Source: Nodularia sp. NIES-3585 (lineage in GTDB: Bacteria; Cyanobacteriota; Cyanobacteriia; Cyanobacteriales; Nostocaceae). From it: a stretch of 64,000 nt of DNA. This document shows positions 50,005 to 58,890 of the stretch, piece after piece; positions within the stretch are counted from its first letter, which is position 1, and every line of letters begins with the position of its first letter. Made by a program: the position numbers and the translations under genes. Location of the stretch: positions 4,249,118 through 4,313,117 of the forward strand of contig NZ_BDUB01000001.1 of the NCBI RefSeq assembly GCF_002218065.1, given 5' to 3'. A model generated the notes under the pieces. The model had not been told where the DNA came from and ran no database searches. It saw only the letters and a list, made by a program, of their open reading frames with translations.

Positions 50005-50763
50005 ATGCTGAAAAAAATAGCACAATCCTTACAAAAATTACCTCACAAATTTAAAAAAGCAAAAATCCCAGTAACCTGGATTAGAAAGAATGATTATTCA
50101 TGGTTATCACAGCAGTTTATCAAAGATTTTATAAAGCCTGAAAAAACGGCTTTCAGCACCAAAATAGAAAACCTAGCGCAAGATACAAATAAATTAGGTC
50201 CTCAACCGCTTTGGGAAGGATACGCCAGTAATAATATTGCTGGCTCTACGCGAATGCCTAATAATGTACGCACCTCCGCTACAATGGGTAATATATATAC
50301 TTATTTGGTGCAAAAAAGACAACCAAGTATTATTGTTGAGTTTGGTACTGCATTCGGCGTTTCTGGAATGTATTTCCTGGCAGGACTTGAACTTAACCAT
50401 AAAGGAAAATTACTGACTTTTGAGCCTAATGAAGTTTGGAGAAACATAGCACAAAAAAACTTATTACAGATAAGTGAAAAATTCAGTAGTATAGCTGGTA
50501 CATTTGAAGAAAACATAGACAATGTATTACCACAGGGTGAAAGTATAGATATGGCATTTATTGATGCCATTCACACAAAGGAATTTGTGATGTCCCAGTT
50601 AGAAATAGTTTTGGCAAGGTGTAGTAATAAAGCCATAATTATTCTTGATGACATCAATTTTTCAGATAATATGAATGAGTGTTGGCAAGAAATATCAGTT
50701 GATGATAGATTCTCGTGCAGTGTGGAGTTAAGTAAAAGAGTTGGAATATTGGAAGTCGCATAG
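50005..50763 (+). CDS. Class I SAM-dependent methyltransferase
   Basis: 252 residues. The Rossmann-type methyltransferase core has IIVEFGTAFGVSGMYFLAGL (motif I, SAM-binding E/DxGxxxG), LLTFEPNEVWRNIAQKNLL (motif II acid), SIDMAFIDAIHTKEFVMSQL (motif IV) and AIIILDDINFSDNMNECWQE. The pattern resembles Methyltransf_24 / catechol-O-methyltransferase-like enzymes, and the DAIH...DD pair could bind a metal. Substrate unknown. The gene is more AT-rich than its neighbours, suggesting recent acquisition. A good AAGGAG ribosome site lies 9 bases before the ATG. It lies between the two genes with the shared N-terminal domain. Confidence 0.8.
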   Translation: MLKKIAQSLQKLPHKFKKAKIPVTWIRKNDYSWLSQQFIKDFIKPEKTAFSTKIENLAQDTNKLGPQPLWEGYASNNIAGSTRMPNNVRTSATMGNIYTYLVQKRQPSIIVEFGTAFGVSGMYFLAGLELNHKGKLLTFEPNEVWRNIAQKNLLQISEKFSSIAGTFEENIDNVLPQGESIDMAFIDAIHTKEFVMSQLEIVLARCSNKAIIILDDINFSDNMNECWQEISVDDRFSCSVELSKRVGILEVA

Positions 50764-50878
50764 CTCTTTTTTGTGGGCGAGCCTGCTTGGTCAATGGTCA
50801 AAATAATCTGTTTTTGAGTTTTTGAACACAACGATCGCTACAATGATTTAGGAGAAACAAAATCCAAGAGTATGGCAG

Positions 50879-53800
50879 ATGCTCACGCAGCTATTGCACT
50901 GGCTTAACAAGTTTTCAAACTACCCCGTGGGTAACAAGCAGAGTCGTTCTTTAAAGGCTGCAAGGGGACTGGAGGTGTCACAAACACCACCTGAGCTAAC
51001 TAATGGGGATCTGGAAGTTTTATATACCCAGTTGTTGGCAGGTGTACAGCAAGGACGAGGACAACAATGGGCGCTGGAGTATCTACAGCGTATGGAAGAC
51101 CGCATCAGTGTTGAGCGGTGGATAGATTGGCTACTGATATTTGGCGAAAAATTGCTTTTATCACCAGCCCCTAATCATCAGTTAGCAACTCAGATGATGC
51201 AACTAGGTGAACTGGGAATTGGCAAAGTTGGTGAACTTTCTTACGACATTGGTATCCGGTTGTTGACAGGAGAACTGGGTGAGGAGGAAGAGAGTGAAAC
51301 CGCAACGCCTGAAATATTGGATATGCCACTAGACTCTCCAGGACAGGAGTTGATACGTAGTTTAGGCGAATTGTTGTGGGAGTCTGACGATCCAGAATTT
51401 GAAACTACCGCAGCAACACCCCAAATAGATTCTCCTTCAGAAATATTGACTGAGAATACCAAGGAAATCATCTGGGAATATGCAGTTGAAACAGCGGAAA
51501 CTACCGCAGCAACACCCGAAATAGATTCTCCTTCAGAAATATTGACTGAGAATACCGAGGAAATAATCTGGGAATATGCAGTTGAAACAGCGGAAATTAC
51601 CACAGCAAAACTCGTCACTCCGAGTGATGAAGATGTAATCGGCAATTTAAGCGAACTTTTAGGGGAGCCAGAAGAACAAAAGGCTCAGATCATGAAATCA
51701 GAACCCGAAGTAGCAATAGTATCTTCTTTGGGGAATGGGGATGAGTCTTTGGCGAAGTGGGAACAGAGTCTTAATTTAGTTCCACAGCTAGCTGCTAATC
51801 TGTCACCGACAAACCAGATGTCAGCTATTACTGCTGGTCAACCTGATGTTGAGGCGCAAGATTGGTTTTATCAAGGACTTCAGCAAGCTAAAACAGGTAA
51901 CTTGGTAGAAGCGATCGCTTCTTATAACCAAGCCATAGAAATGAACCCTGATGTCTTTGAATATTGGTTTAACAGGGGTTTAACTTTATTTCATTTAGAA
52001 TATTTTGTAGAAGCGATCGCCTCTTATGACGAAGCCTTAGCACTAAAACCCAATCACTACAAATCTTGGTATAACCGGGGTGGGACTTTAGGTGAATTAG
52101 GACGATTTGAAGAAGCAATCATCTCTTTTGACAGAGCCATAGAAATTCAGCCGCATAAAGCAGAAGCTTTTGCTAGCAAAGCTTTAGCGCTGTTGAAATT
52201 AGGACAAATCAGTGAAGCAATTTCGAGTTATGACCAAGCCCTGGATCTGGAACCAGAAGAACCAGAAAACTGGTATTACCGAGGTATAGCCTTAGCTGTC
52301 AGTGAACAATATCCAGAAGCGATCGCCTCTTACGACCAAGCCATAGAAATTCAACCAGATTTCCATGAAGTCTGGATTGACCGGGGTGTAGTGTTATTTA
52401 CTTTAGGAAGTTGGTCAGAAGCGATCGCCTCCTGGGATCAAGCCCTGGCGACTCAACCAGATTTATACTTAGCTTGGTATAACCGGGGTATAGCTTTAGA
52501 CAACTTAGGACAAAGAGAAGAAGCGATCGCCTCCTACCACAACGCCATAGCAATCAAACCCGACTTTCACTTAGCTTGGTATAACCAAGCACTGGCGTTG
52601 TTCCATTTAGAAAGATTTGCCGAAGCGATCGTTACCTACGACAACGCCTTACAAATTAAACTAGACTACTGGGAAGCTTGGATTGGTCGAGGAACCGCTG
52701 CTGGTCATTTAGCTACCCACACACCGTTAAATTCCTTAACTAGCATCGCCACACAAAATCCTGCCTTGCAACAGGGCGGCTACGAAGGTAAACTAGCCAG
52801 CTTAGAAGCAGGGTTGAAACATATTCGCCCAGATACCCACCCAGAAGGTTGGGGTAGACTGCACATAGCAAAAGCTAATACTTACTACGAACGAGGTAAA
52901 AAATATCCCACATCTCGTAATTATTGGTATCAAGCCATAAATGAGTACAATCAAGCCCTGTTAACCATCACAACAGCAGATTTTACCGAATTGCATTTAG
53001 AAGTTTTGCAATCTCTGATTAAAGCACTTTTAGGTATAGGTCAAACAGCACAAGCACAAGAACTACAGCAACAAGCCGCCGATTTATTAGCACAAATACT
53101 GACTGACTCAACTCGTTCTGATGAAACTAAAAAACAACTAGCGCTCAAATTTGCGGGAATTGGTCAACTAGAAGTTGATTTAGCCGTAGAGTACGGCGAC
53201 TTAGTAGAAGCCTGGGAAATGGCAGAACAGGGCAAAAACTCTTGTTTAACTTGGCTACTATCTGATTGGCATGAACAGATTTACTCACACTACTACAGTG
53301 CAGTTCAACAACTTCTCAATCCCCACACAGCAATTATTTACTGGCATATTAGCCCAGTTGCTTTACATACCTTCATTATCAAAGACCAAGCCCCATCACC
53401 GATTTTACTGTTTACACCCATAAAAGATGTAGGCACAATAGACTTAGAAAAAAACAACCAGCTAATTCATGAATTGCCTTTACCCGAAGCTGTAAAACGC
53501 TTAATTGAATTTGAAGATTGGTTAGAAAATTGGCATCAAGAATACCAGGAATATCTGAATCAAGCCCAAGACCAACACAGCAAAATTAATCATGTTTGGC
53601 GAGTAGACATGGAAGAAAAGCTGTTGCAACTTCAAAATATTCTCCAAATTTCCACAATTACACAAGAACTCGAAGACATCACCCAACTAATTTTAATTCC
53701 CCACCGAGACTTAAATAGATTGCCTCTCCATACTCTTTTTCATACCTCTTCACAGTCCCAGTCAGAACTACCAAATGATTTCACAATTAGCTATTTGCCC

Positions 53801-54568
53801 AGTGTCCAGAAAGGTTTGTCTGTAAAAGCTGAAAGCATATGGCAATTGCCCCATCAAATGTTGCTTAGTGTCGAGTACCCCAACAGCACACAATCTTCCC
53901 CACTAAAATTTGCCAAATTGGAATCTGAAATTATTAGCCAGATGTTCACTAATCCCCAACGCATCCAGGGATCTAATGCTACGAGAAATGAAGTAGCAAA
54001 TGCCTTATTTGACCAACATAATATTTTTCATTTTTCCGGGCGTGTAATCAACAACTACAGTGAACCGAAAAAATCAGCCTTGACATTAGTAGATGAAGAC
54101 CAAATAACCTTAGCAGAAATTTGTCAGATAAATCTCAATAGTTATAAATTGGTGACGTTTTCGGCTTGTGAAACAGCCAGAGCGAAAAATCAGAAAATTA
54201 CTACTGAATATATGGATTTAGCCCGTGGTTTTATTTGTAGGGGAGTTCCCCATGTGGTAAGTACCTTATGGACTGTAGAATCATCTGCCAACGCTTTAGT
54301 GATGATTGAATTCTATAGAAGACTACAGCTAAATAAATCACCAGTTACTGCCTTAGCTGAAGCCACATTATGGTTAAAAGAACTAACTGCCCTTGACCTC
54401 ACACAATGGTATGAAAATCTCCTAAATAATCTAGATCCTGATGAGTTAAAAGTTAAGGCTTATTTAGCAACATATTTATATAGAAGTAGTAAAATGGTTC
54501 CCAATAAGAAACTTTACAATCATCCTTACTACTGGGCAGCATATACAATTAATGGTATTATTTCTTAA
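50879..54568 (+). CDS. TPR-CHAT protein with catalytic His replaced
   Basis: 1229 residues. An N-terminal helical domain (about 35-130) is shared with the gene at 49113. An acidic linker holds a duplicated 32-residue unit (about 175-238). About ten TPRs span 325-610 (WFNRGLTLFHLEYFVEAIAS and so on). A helical region and the C-terminal CHAT (caspase-like) domain (about 890-1229) follow. CHAT has ITLAEICQINLNSYKLVTFS with the catalytic Cys at 1097 (SACETA) and HVVSTLWTVESSANAL. The usual catalytic His in the HFSGHG-type motif is Arg at residue 1055 (HFSGRV). TPR-CHAT proteases are effectors in some defence systems; this one may be catalytically dead. Confidence 0.85.
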   Translation: MLTQLLHWLNKFSNYPVGNKQSRSLKAARGLEVSQTPPELTNGDLEVLYTQLLAGVQQGRGQQWALEYLQRMEDRISVERWIDWLLIFGEKLLLSPAPNHQLATQMMQLGELGIGKVGELSYDIGIRLLTGELGEEEESETATPEILDMPLDSPGQELIRSLGELLWESDDPEFETTAATPQIDSPSEILTENTKEIIWEYAVETAETTAATPEIDSPSEILTENTEEIIWEYAVETAEITTAKLVTPSDEDVIGNLSELLGEPEEQKAQIMKSEPEVAIVSSLGNGDESLAKWEQSLNLVPQLAANLSPTNQMSAITAGQPDVEAQDWFYQGLQQAKTGNLVEAIASYNQAIEMNPDVFEYWFNRGLTLFHLEYFVEAIASYDEALALKPNHYKSWYNRGGTLGELGRFEEAIISFDRAIEIQPHKAEAFASKALALLKLGQISEAISSYDQALDLEPEEPENWYYRGIALAVSEQYPEAIASYDQAIEIQPDFHEVWIDRGVVLFTLGSWSEAIASWDQALATQPDLYLAWYNRGIALDNLGQREEAIASYHNAIAIKPDFHLAWYNQALALFHLERFAEAIVTYDNALQIKLDYWEAWIGRGTAAGHLATHTPLNSLTSIATQNPALQQGGYEGKLASLEAGLKHIRPDTHPEGWGRLHIAKANTYYERGKKYPTSRNYWYQAINEYNQALLTITTADFTELHLEVLQSLIKALLGIGQTAQAQELQQQAADLLAQILTDSTRSDETKKQLALKFAGIGQLEVDLAVEYGDLVEAWEMAEQGKNSCLTWLLSDWHEQIYSHYYSAVQQLLNPHTAIIYWHISPVALHTFIIKDQAPSPILLFTPIKDVGTIDLEKNNQLIHELPLPEAVKRLIEFEDWLENWHQEYQEYLNQAQDQHSKINHVWRVDMEEKLLQLQNILQISTITQELEDITQLILIPHRDLNRLPLHTLFHTSSQSQSELPNDFTISYLPSVQKGLSVKAESIWQLPHQMLLSVEYPNSTQSSPLKFAKLESEIISQMFTNPQRIQGSNATRNEVANALFDQHNIFHFSGRVINNYSEPKKSALTLVDEDQITLAEICQINLNSYKLVTFSACETARAKNQKITTEYMDLARGFICRGVPHVVSTLWTVESSANALVMIEFYRRLQLNKSPVTALAEATLWLKELTALDLTQWYENLLNNLDPDELKVKAYLATYLYRSSKMVPNKKLYNHPYYWAAYTINGIIS
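51401..51592 (+). repeat. Two 96-bp tandem repeat units inside the TPR-CHAT gene
   Basis: Units 51401-51496 and 51497-51592 differ at only a few positions, and a partial third unit begins at 51593 (GAAATTACCACAGC). Each encodes 32 acidic residues with SPSEILTENT and EIIWEYAVETAE. The frame is kept. The high identity points to a recent duplication in the linker. Confidence 0.85.
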
Positions 54569-54753
54569 TAGAAAATATAAAAACCTGGGTGTTTTTGTAT
54601 TGAGTATGTCGATTTTTTACACGCACAGACGCAGAGGCGCAGAGAACAAGAGTTAAAGAAATGTAATTTTGGCATTTCATATTCAAGTTCCGCAACGCCT
54701 ATTTTTTGTATATCCTGAAGGGTGAGACAAGAATAGATATTTATGCTGGCATT
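54569..54753. repeat. Intergenic repeat (GCAGAGGCGCAGAG with TTTTGGCATTTCATATTC)
   Basis: At about 54622-54690, ACGCAGAGGCGCAGAGAACA and the following GTAATTTTGGCATTTCATATTC repeat the element found at 439-590. It lies between convergent genes. Nothing else is recognisable. Confidence 0.5.
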
Positions 54754-55089
54754 TTAAGCGCTTTGAATCTGACTATGATTCCGAACGTGGCGCTTTTGCC
54801 AAAGAATGGCGGCAAAATTAGTCAGCAAACAACTGATTGATAAGGACAACAATATATAAGTAGGCAACATGACTACGCCAATCATGAACCAAGTAAATAC
54901 GTGCAGTACCATCACTAAAGCGAAGATAGTGGCAAATGCCACAGATTTCCAAACTTGATGTATTGGGCGACGCAGTACCGTCAGGATAATTGTCACCGAT
55001 GAAGCAATTATATTTGCTGGGACAAGAAATGCACAAATGCCTGTGCAATTGGTACGGGAGAACTCAGCTAAGGCATTGAAATCAAGCAT
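54754..55089 (-). CDS. Conserved cyanobacterial membrane protein
   Basis: 111 residues. Three hydrophobic segments are visible at about 15-38 (TGICAFLVPANIIASSVTII), 46-66 (SVAFATIFALVMVLHVFTW) and 69-95 (IGVVMLPTYILLSLSISCLL). The C-terminus is basic and His/Arg-containing (LWQKRHVRNHSQIQ). Cys17 and Cys88 are the only Cys pair of note. I know of no function for the family. Transcribed on the minus strand toward the CHAT gene's end, with a divergent gap of 359 bp to the reductase gene upstream. Confidence 0.65.
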   Translation of the reverse strand: MLDFNALAEFSRTNCTGICAFLVPANIIASSVTIILTVLRRPIHQVWKSVAFATIFALVMVLHVFTWFMIGVVMLPTYILLSLSISCLLTNFAAILWQKRHVRNHSQIQSA

Positions 55090-55448
55090 TAATTTAGTGT
55101 GATTAACGTTAACATCTTAAAAATAAGAAATAAACATATTTTCATATATTTGAATTCACTTTAACACATGGCGAAAGTGATTACTCCACTTATGTAACAT
55201 AATTTAAACTGTTTCCATAAATTCTCATTCTATTTCTAATAATTATCAGAAAATTTTCAAGTAAACAGGGGAACTGTTACCTCAGATAAATTAAATCGGT
55301 TAAATTACATCAAAAGTAGGCATTCTTTATTTCAAAATTATTAAAATATTGTGAAATAATTTGAAACTTTGTTACAAAAAATTAAGTGTAGATGGCATAG
55401 TCGGACATCGCTTTATGATCATCCAAAAGAGAACTCTGTGTATAAGAA
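55090..55448. other. Divergent intergenic region, AT-rich, no gene seen
   Basis: 359 bp between the membrane-protein gene and the reductase gene, very AT-rich from 55100 to 55380. No repeat family of the window is recognisable, and no convincing promoter boxes could be chosen by eye. Confidence 0.4.
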
Positions 55449-56393
55449 ATGAGCGATTCTCGCAAGTACGCCATCCTCGGAACTGGTGCATTAGGTGGGT
55501 TTTATGGCGCTAAATTGCAACAAGCTGGTTTAGATGTCCACTTTTTGCTCAAGAGTGATTACGAACAAGTCAGCCAATCTGGTTTATTTGTCGAATCAAA
55601 AGATGGTGATTTTACCCTTACTCAAGTTAACGCCTATAACAATGTAGAGCAGATGCCACGATGTGATGTAGTCATAGTGGCACTGAAGACGACTCAAAAC
55701 CATTTACTACCGAAATTATTACCACCGGTGGTTAAAGATAGTGGTGTAGTATTGGTATTGCAAAACGGTTTGGGTGTGGAAGAGAATATTGCCCGAATTG
55801 TCAGTAATGTTCAAGTTATGGGTGGATTATGTTTTTTGTGTTCCAATAAAGTGGGAGCAGGACATATCCGCCACCTAGATTATGGAAAAATTACCTTGGG
55901 TGAATATACCCCTGAATATCAACAGCATTCGATTACAGACAGAATGCAGCAGATTGCTGATGACTTTCAAAATGCTGGTATCCCCATTGAATTAGCCGCC
56001 GACTTACTGGTGGCGCGTTGGCAAAAACTCGTATGGAATATACCCTACAATGGCCTGTCTGTAATTCTCAATGCTACAACAGACGAACTAATGGCAGATG
56101 CTGACACCCGGAAATTAGTTGAACAATTAATGAATGAAGTAGCAGCTGGGGCGAAAAGTTCCGGGCGCATCATTCCTGAAAGCTTTATTCAAACTATGCT
56201 CAATTACACCGTCAAAATGAAACCTTACCGTACCAGTATGAAAATTGACTATGATCAACACCGACCCCTAGAGGTAGAAGCCATTTTCGGGAACCCATTA
56301 AAAAAAGTGCAAGCAGCCGGTGTAAATTTACCACAAATTAATTGTATGTATCATCAACTCAAGTTTCTAAATAAAAGAAATAGTCTTGCTTAA
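55449..56393 (+). CDS. 2-dehydropantoate 2-reductase family protein (PanE-like)
   Basis: 314 residues. ILGTGALGGFYGAKLQQAGL is the NADP(H)-binding GxGxxG motif at the N-terminus. CDVVIVALKTTQNHLLPKLL and VVLVLQNGLGVEENI (catalytic-region Asn) follow. The C-terminal helical domain has LVARWQKLVWNIPYNGLSVI, with the conserved Lys and Asn, and RPLEVEAIFGNPL, also conserved. Ketopantoate reductases reduce 2-dehydropantoate to pantoate for coenzyme A. Cyanobacteria often have several such paralogues, so I leave the symbol empty. Followed by moaE 51 bp later, possibly co-transcribed although unrelated in pathway. The gap has a TCATAC microsatellite. Confidence 0.87.
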   Translation: MSDSRKYAILGTGALGGFYGAKLQQAGLDVHFLLKSDYEQVSQSGLFVESKDGDFTLTQVNAYNNVEQMPRCDVVIVALKTTQNHLLPKLLPPVVKDSGVVLVLQNGLGVEENIARIVSNVQVMGGLCFLCSNKVGAGHIRHLDYGKITLGEYTPEYQQHSITDRMQQIADDFQNAGIPIELAADLLVARWQKLVWNIPYNGLSVILNATTDELMADADTRKLVEQLMNEVAAGAKSSGRIIPESFIQTMLNYTVKMKPYRTSMKIDYDQHRPLEVEAIFGNPLKKVQAAGVNLPQINCMYHQLKFLNKRNSLA

Positions 56394-56444
56394 CTCATAC
56401 TCATACTCATACTCAGCGCCTATGCGCCTCTGCGTGAAACTACC

Positions 56445-56942
56445 ATGTCAAATACACTAGCCCCTACAATTAAACCAAAAACCGAAGATAGTTTTGCCAT
56501 CACCTTTGCGCCATTATCCCTAGAAGAAATCTACGCCAAAGCCAACGACCCAGCTAATGGTGCAGTGGTAGTAATGACTGGAATGGTTCGCAATCAAACT
56601 GATGGACAACCTGTAATTGCTTTAGAATATCAAGCTTATGAACCAATGGCATTAAGAGTTTTTTATCAAATTGCTGCTGATATTCGTTCCTCTTGGTCTG
56701 ATGTAAATCGGGTAATCATTTATCATCGCGTTGGGCGTTTGCGAGTGGGAGAAATCAGCGTGTTAGTAGCCGTTGGTTGTCCTCATCGTAGTGAAGCCTT
56801 TGAAGCTTGCCGTTATGCTATTGATACCCTCAAACATAATGCCCCCATTTGGAAAAAAGAATACTATTGCAGACTTTCAGAAGATGGCTCCCAAATTACG
56901 GAATCCACTTGGGTATCTATAAAGGCTTGCCAGCACCAATGA
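56445..56942 (+). CDS. moaE: Molybdopterin synthase catalytic subunit MoaE
   Basis: 165 residues. MoaE, with MoaD as sulfur donor, converts precursor Z (cPMP) to molybdopterin, the step that makes the dithiolene. LEYQAYEPMALRVFYQIAAD, IYHRVGRLRVGEISVLVAVG, CPHRSEAFEACRYAIDTLKH and the active-site region APIWKKEYYCRL are the family signatures, including the catalytic Lys pair around LKHNAPIWKKE. Residues 1-20 are a variable extension. The length is slightly above the usual 140-150. It lies behind the PanE-like gene on the same strand. Other Moa genes are not in the window. Confidence 0.93.
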   Translation: MSNTLAPTIKPKTEDSFAITFAPLSLEEIYAKANDPANGAVVVMTGMVRNQTDGQPVIALEYQAYEPMALRVFYQIAADIRSSWSDVNRVIIYHRVGRLRVGEISVLVAVGCPHRSEAFEACRYAIDTLKHNAPIWKKEYYCRLSEDGSQITESTWVSIKACQHQ

Positions 56943-57331
56943 AATTAGGTATGTCAACTAGTCATAGGAATATACGGGATGCGGGAAGCGCGAGGCTGCG
57001 CCAACGCCCACAGTATTTGTACTAGCAATTAATCTTTGAACTGCTGAGGAGTGCGAAAGCCAGTCTCCAGCTTTAGATGTCTGCCTTTTCCGCACCCTCA
57101 CAGACATTCGTGCAATTATCTTAACCTGTGACAAATGTATATTTATTTAATAGCTATACCGTAAGAATACACTTGTTCAAGGATCTTCATTATTTATTTA
57201 ATATCTATTCCGTAAAAATACTACTGCAAAAGTCCAGGATTATTGAAAGAATAAAATTATAAAGATTAATTTTTGTTTGGCAATGAAAATAAGCTTTGTT
57301 TCTATGAGGTAAATTCAAAAATAAAAAACTT
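56943..57331. other. Gene-free stretch with a direct repeat upstream of the response regulator-kinase
   Basis: A GC-rich relic-type repeat occurs at about 56985-57011 (GCGCGAGGCTGCGCCAACGC). Further on, ATTTATTTAATAGCTATACC (57139) and ATTTATTTAATATCTATTCC (57191) are near-identical direct repeats of about 34 bp, 52 bp apart. They may be regulatory or a local duplication. No gene seen. Confidence 0.45.
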
Positions 57332-58708
57332 ATGTTTCCTAAAAAAAAGTCCAATGGGGCTATTTTAATAGTGGATGACAATCCCACTAACTTGGAAGTT
57401 TTATCAGATACTTTAACTGCTGATGGGTTTCAGGTTGCAGTTGCCATTGATGGAGAAACAGCACTAGAGCAACTTAAATATTACCAAGCAGAACTGATTA
57501 TATTAGATATTATGATGCCTGGTATTGATGGATTTGAAACCTGCAAACGTCTGCAATCAAATCCCTTGACTTGTGATATTCCTGTGATATTTGCAACGGC
57601 ATTATCTGATGTTAGTAATAAGTTAACTGGTTTATCTTTAGGTGCGGTTGATTATATTACTAAACCATTTCAATGTGAAGAGGTTTTGGCAAGAATTCAA
57701 ATTCAATTAAAGTTACGTAAGTTGGATAAAGTTTTAAAAGAGCAAAATGTTCTGTTGAAACAGGAGATTTTGCAACGCCAAGCCGCAGAAAATTTGTTGA
57801 AGAAGCTTAATCAAGAATTAGAGAAGAGAGTATATAACAGAACAATAGAACTATCCAAAACATTACAGCAGCTAGAACAAACCCAGGTTCAGTTAGTACA
57901 CAATGAGAAAATGTCTTCTTTAGGACGGCTTGTTGCTGGTATAGCCCATGAAATCAATAATCCGATTAACTTTATTTATGCTAATCTGCACTATGCAATG
58001 GAACATAGTCAAAATCTGTTCACATTGCTAGAACTTTGTCAAAAAAATCTGACTAGTTTACCCAGTGAAATTCAGCATTATTTTCAAGAAGTGGATTTTG
58101 AGTATTTACAAGAAGATTTGCCGAAAATTTTATCATCTATGGAGGTAGGCTCTGAACGAATTTCTCAAATTGTACTATCTCTACGCAACTTCTCTCGCTT
58201 GGATGAAGCTCATAAGAAATCTGTCAATATACATGAAGGTATTGAAAGTACCTTGTTAATTTTACAAGAGCGCCTGAATGGTAGGGCAGACCGCCAAAAG
58301 ATTCAGGTAATCAGAGCATATGGAGAATTACCGTTAGTAGAATGCTATGCTAGTCACTTGAACCAAGTTTTCATGAATTTATTGATAAATGCAATAGATG
58401 CTCTAGATGAGCAAAATTCCCCACCATTGTTGATCAACAAGTTAGAACCTCCAACTATTTGGATTCGTACAGAGATATCACATCAGAATTGGGTAAAAAT
58501 TAGCATTTCTGACAATGGGTCGGGCATTCCGACAGATATACAGTCAAAAATCTTTGATCCTTTCTTTACTACTAAACCAGTTGGCAAAGGAACAGGTCTA
58601 GGGCTATCTATCAGCTATCAAATTATTGTGGAAAAGCATCACGGACAGCTAAGTTGTTATTCTGAGATAGGTAAAAGAACTGAATTTGTGATTAACATTC
58701 CTTGCTAA
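57332..58708 (+). CDS. Response regulator-histidine kinase fusion (REC-HisKA-HATPase)
   Basis: 458 residues. An N-terminal receiver domain has [18 protein letters not shown], the phospho-Asp in [16 protein letters not shown] and the Lys in DYITKPFQ. A coiled coil (about 130-190) follows, then a HisKA-type dimerisation helix with the phospho-acceptor His in [20 protein letters not shown], and a HATPase_c domain ([28 protein letters not shown]). The EINNP type is typical of soluble cyanobacterial kinases that take their signal from a partner kinase. It has no TM segment. Upstream of the NRPS-like gene on the same strand, 182 bp away. The downstream hybrid kinase may be its partner (inference). 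Confidence 0.9.
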   Translation: MFPKKKSNGAILIVDDNPTNLEVLSDTLTADGFQVAVAIDGETALEQLKYYQAELIILDIMMPGIDGFETCKRLQSNPLTCDIPVIFATALSDVSNKLTGLSLGAVDYITKPFQCEEVLARIQIQLKLRKLDKVLKEQNVLLKQEILQRQAAENLLKKLNQELEKRVYNRTIELSKTLQQLEQTQVQLVHNEKMSSLGRLVAGIAHEINNPINFIYANLHYAMEHSQNLFTLLELCQKNLTSLPSEIQHYFQEVDFEYLQEDLPKILSSMEVGSERISQIVLSLRNFSRLDEAHKKSVNIHEGIESTLLILQERLNGRADRQKIQVIRAYGELPLVECYASHLNQVFMNLLINAIDALDEQNSPPLLINKLEPPTIWIRTEISHQNWVKISISDNGSGIPTDIQSKIFDPFFTTKPVGKGTGLGLSISYQIIVEKHHGQLSCYSEIGKRTEFVINIPC

Positions 58709-58890
58709 ATTACATTTCAGCACTATTCTTAAATCTTATAACTATTTTTAGTTAGCAATTAAATATTGGTTTTTAGCAGAAGTGAATATTTCTAGCCTTT
58801 AGTTTTTTGTTTAAAAACGCTCGATGGATAGCCGATTCGAGTTAATTAAGGAGCGAAATTTAGTTTAGTATCGAATTGTAAGGAAATTTA

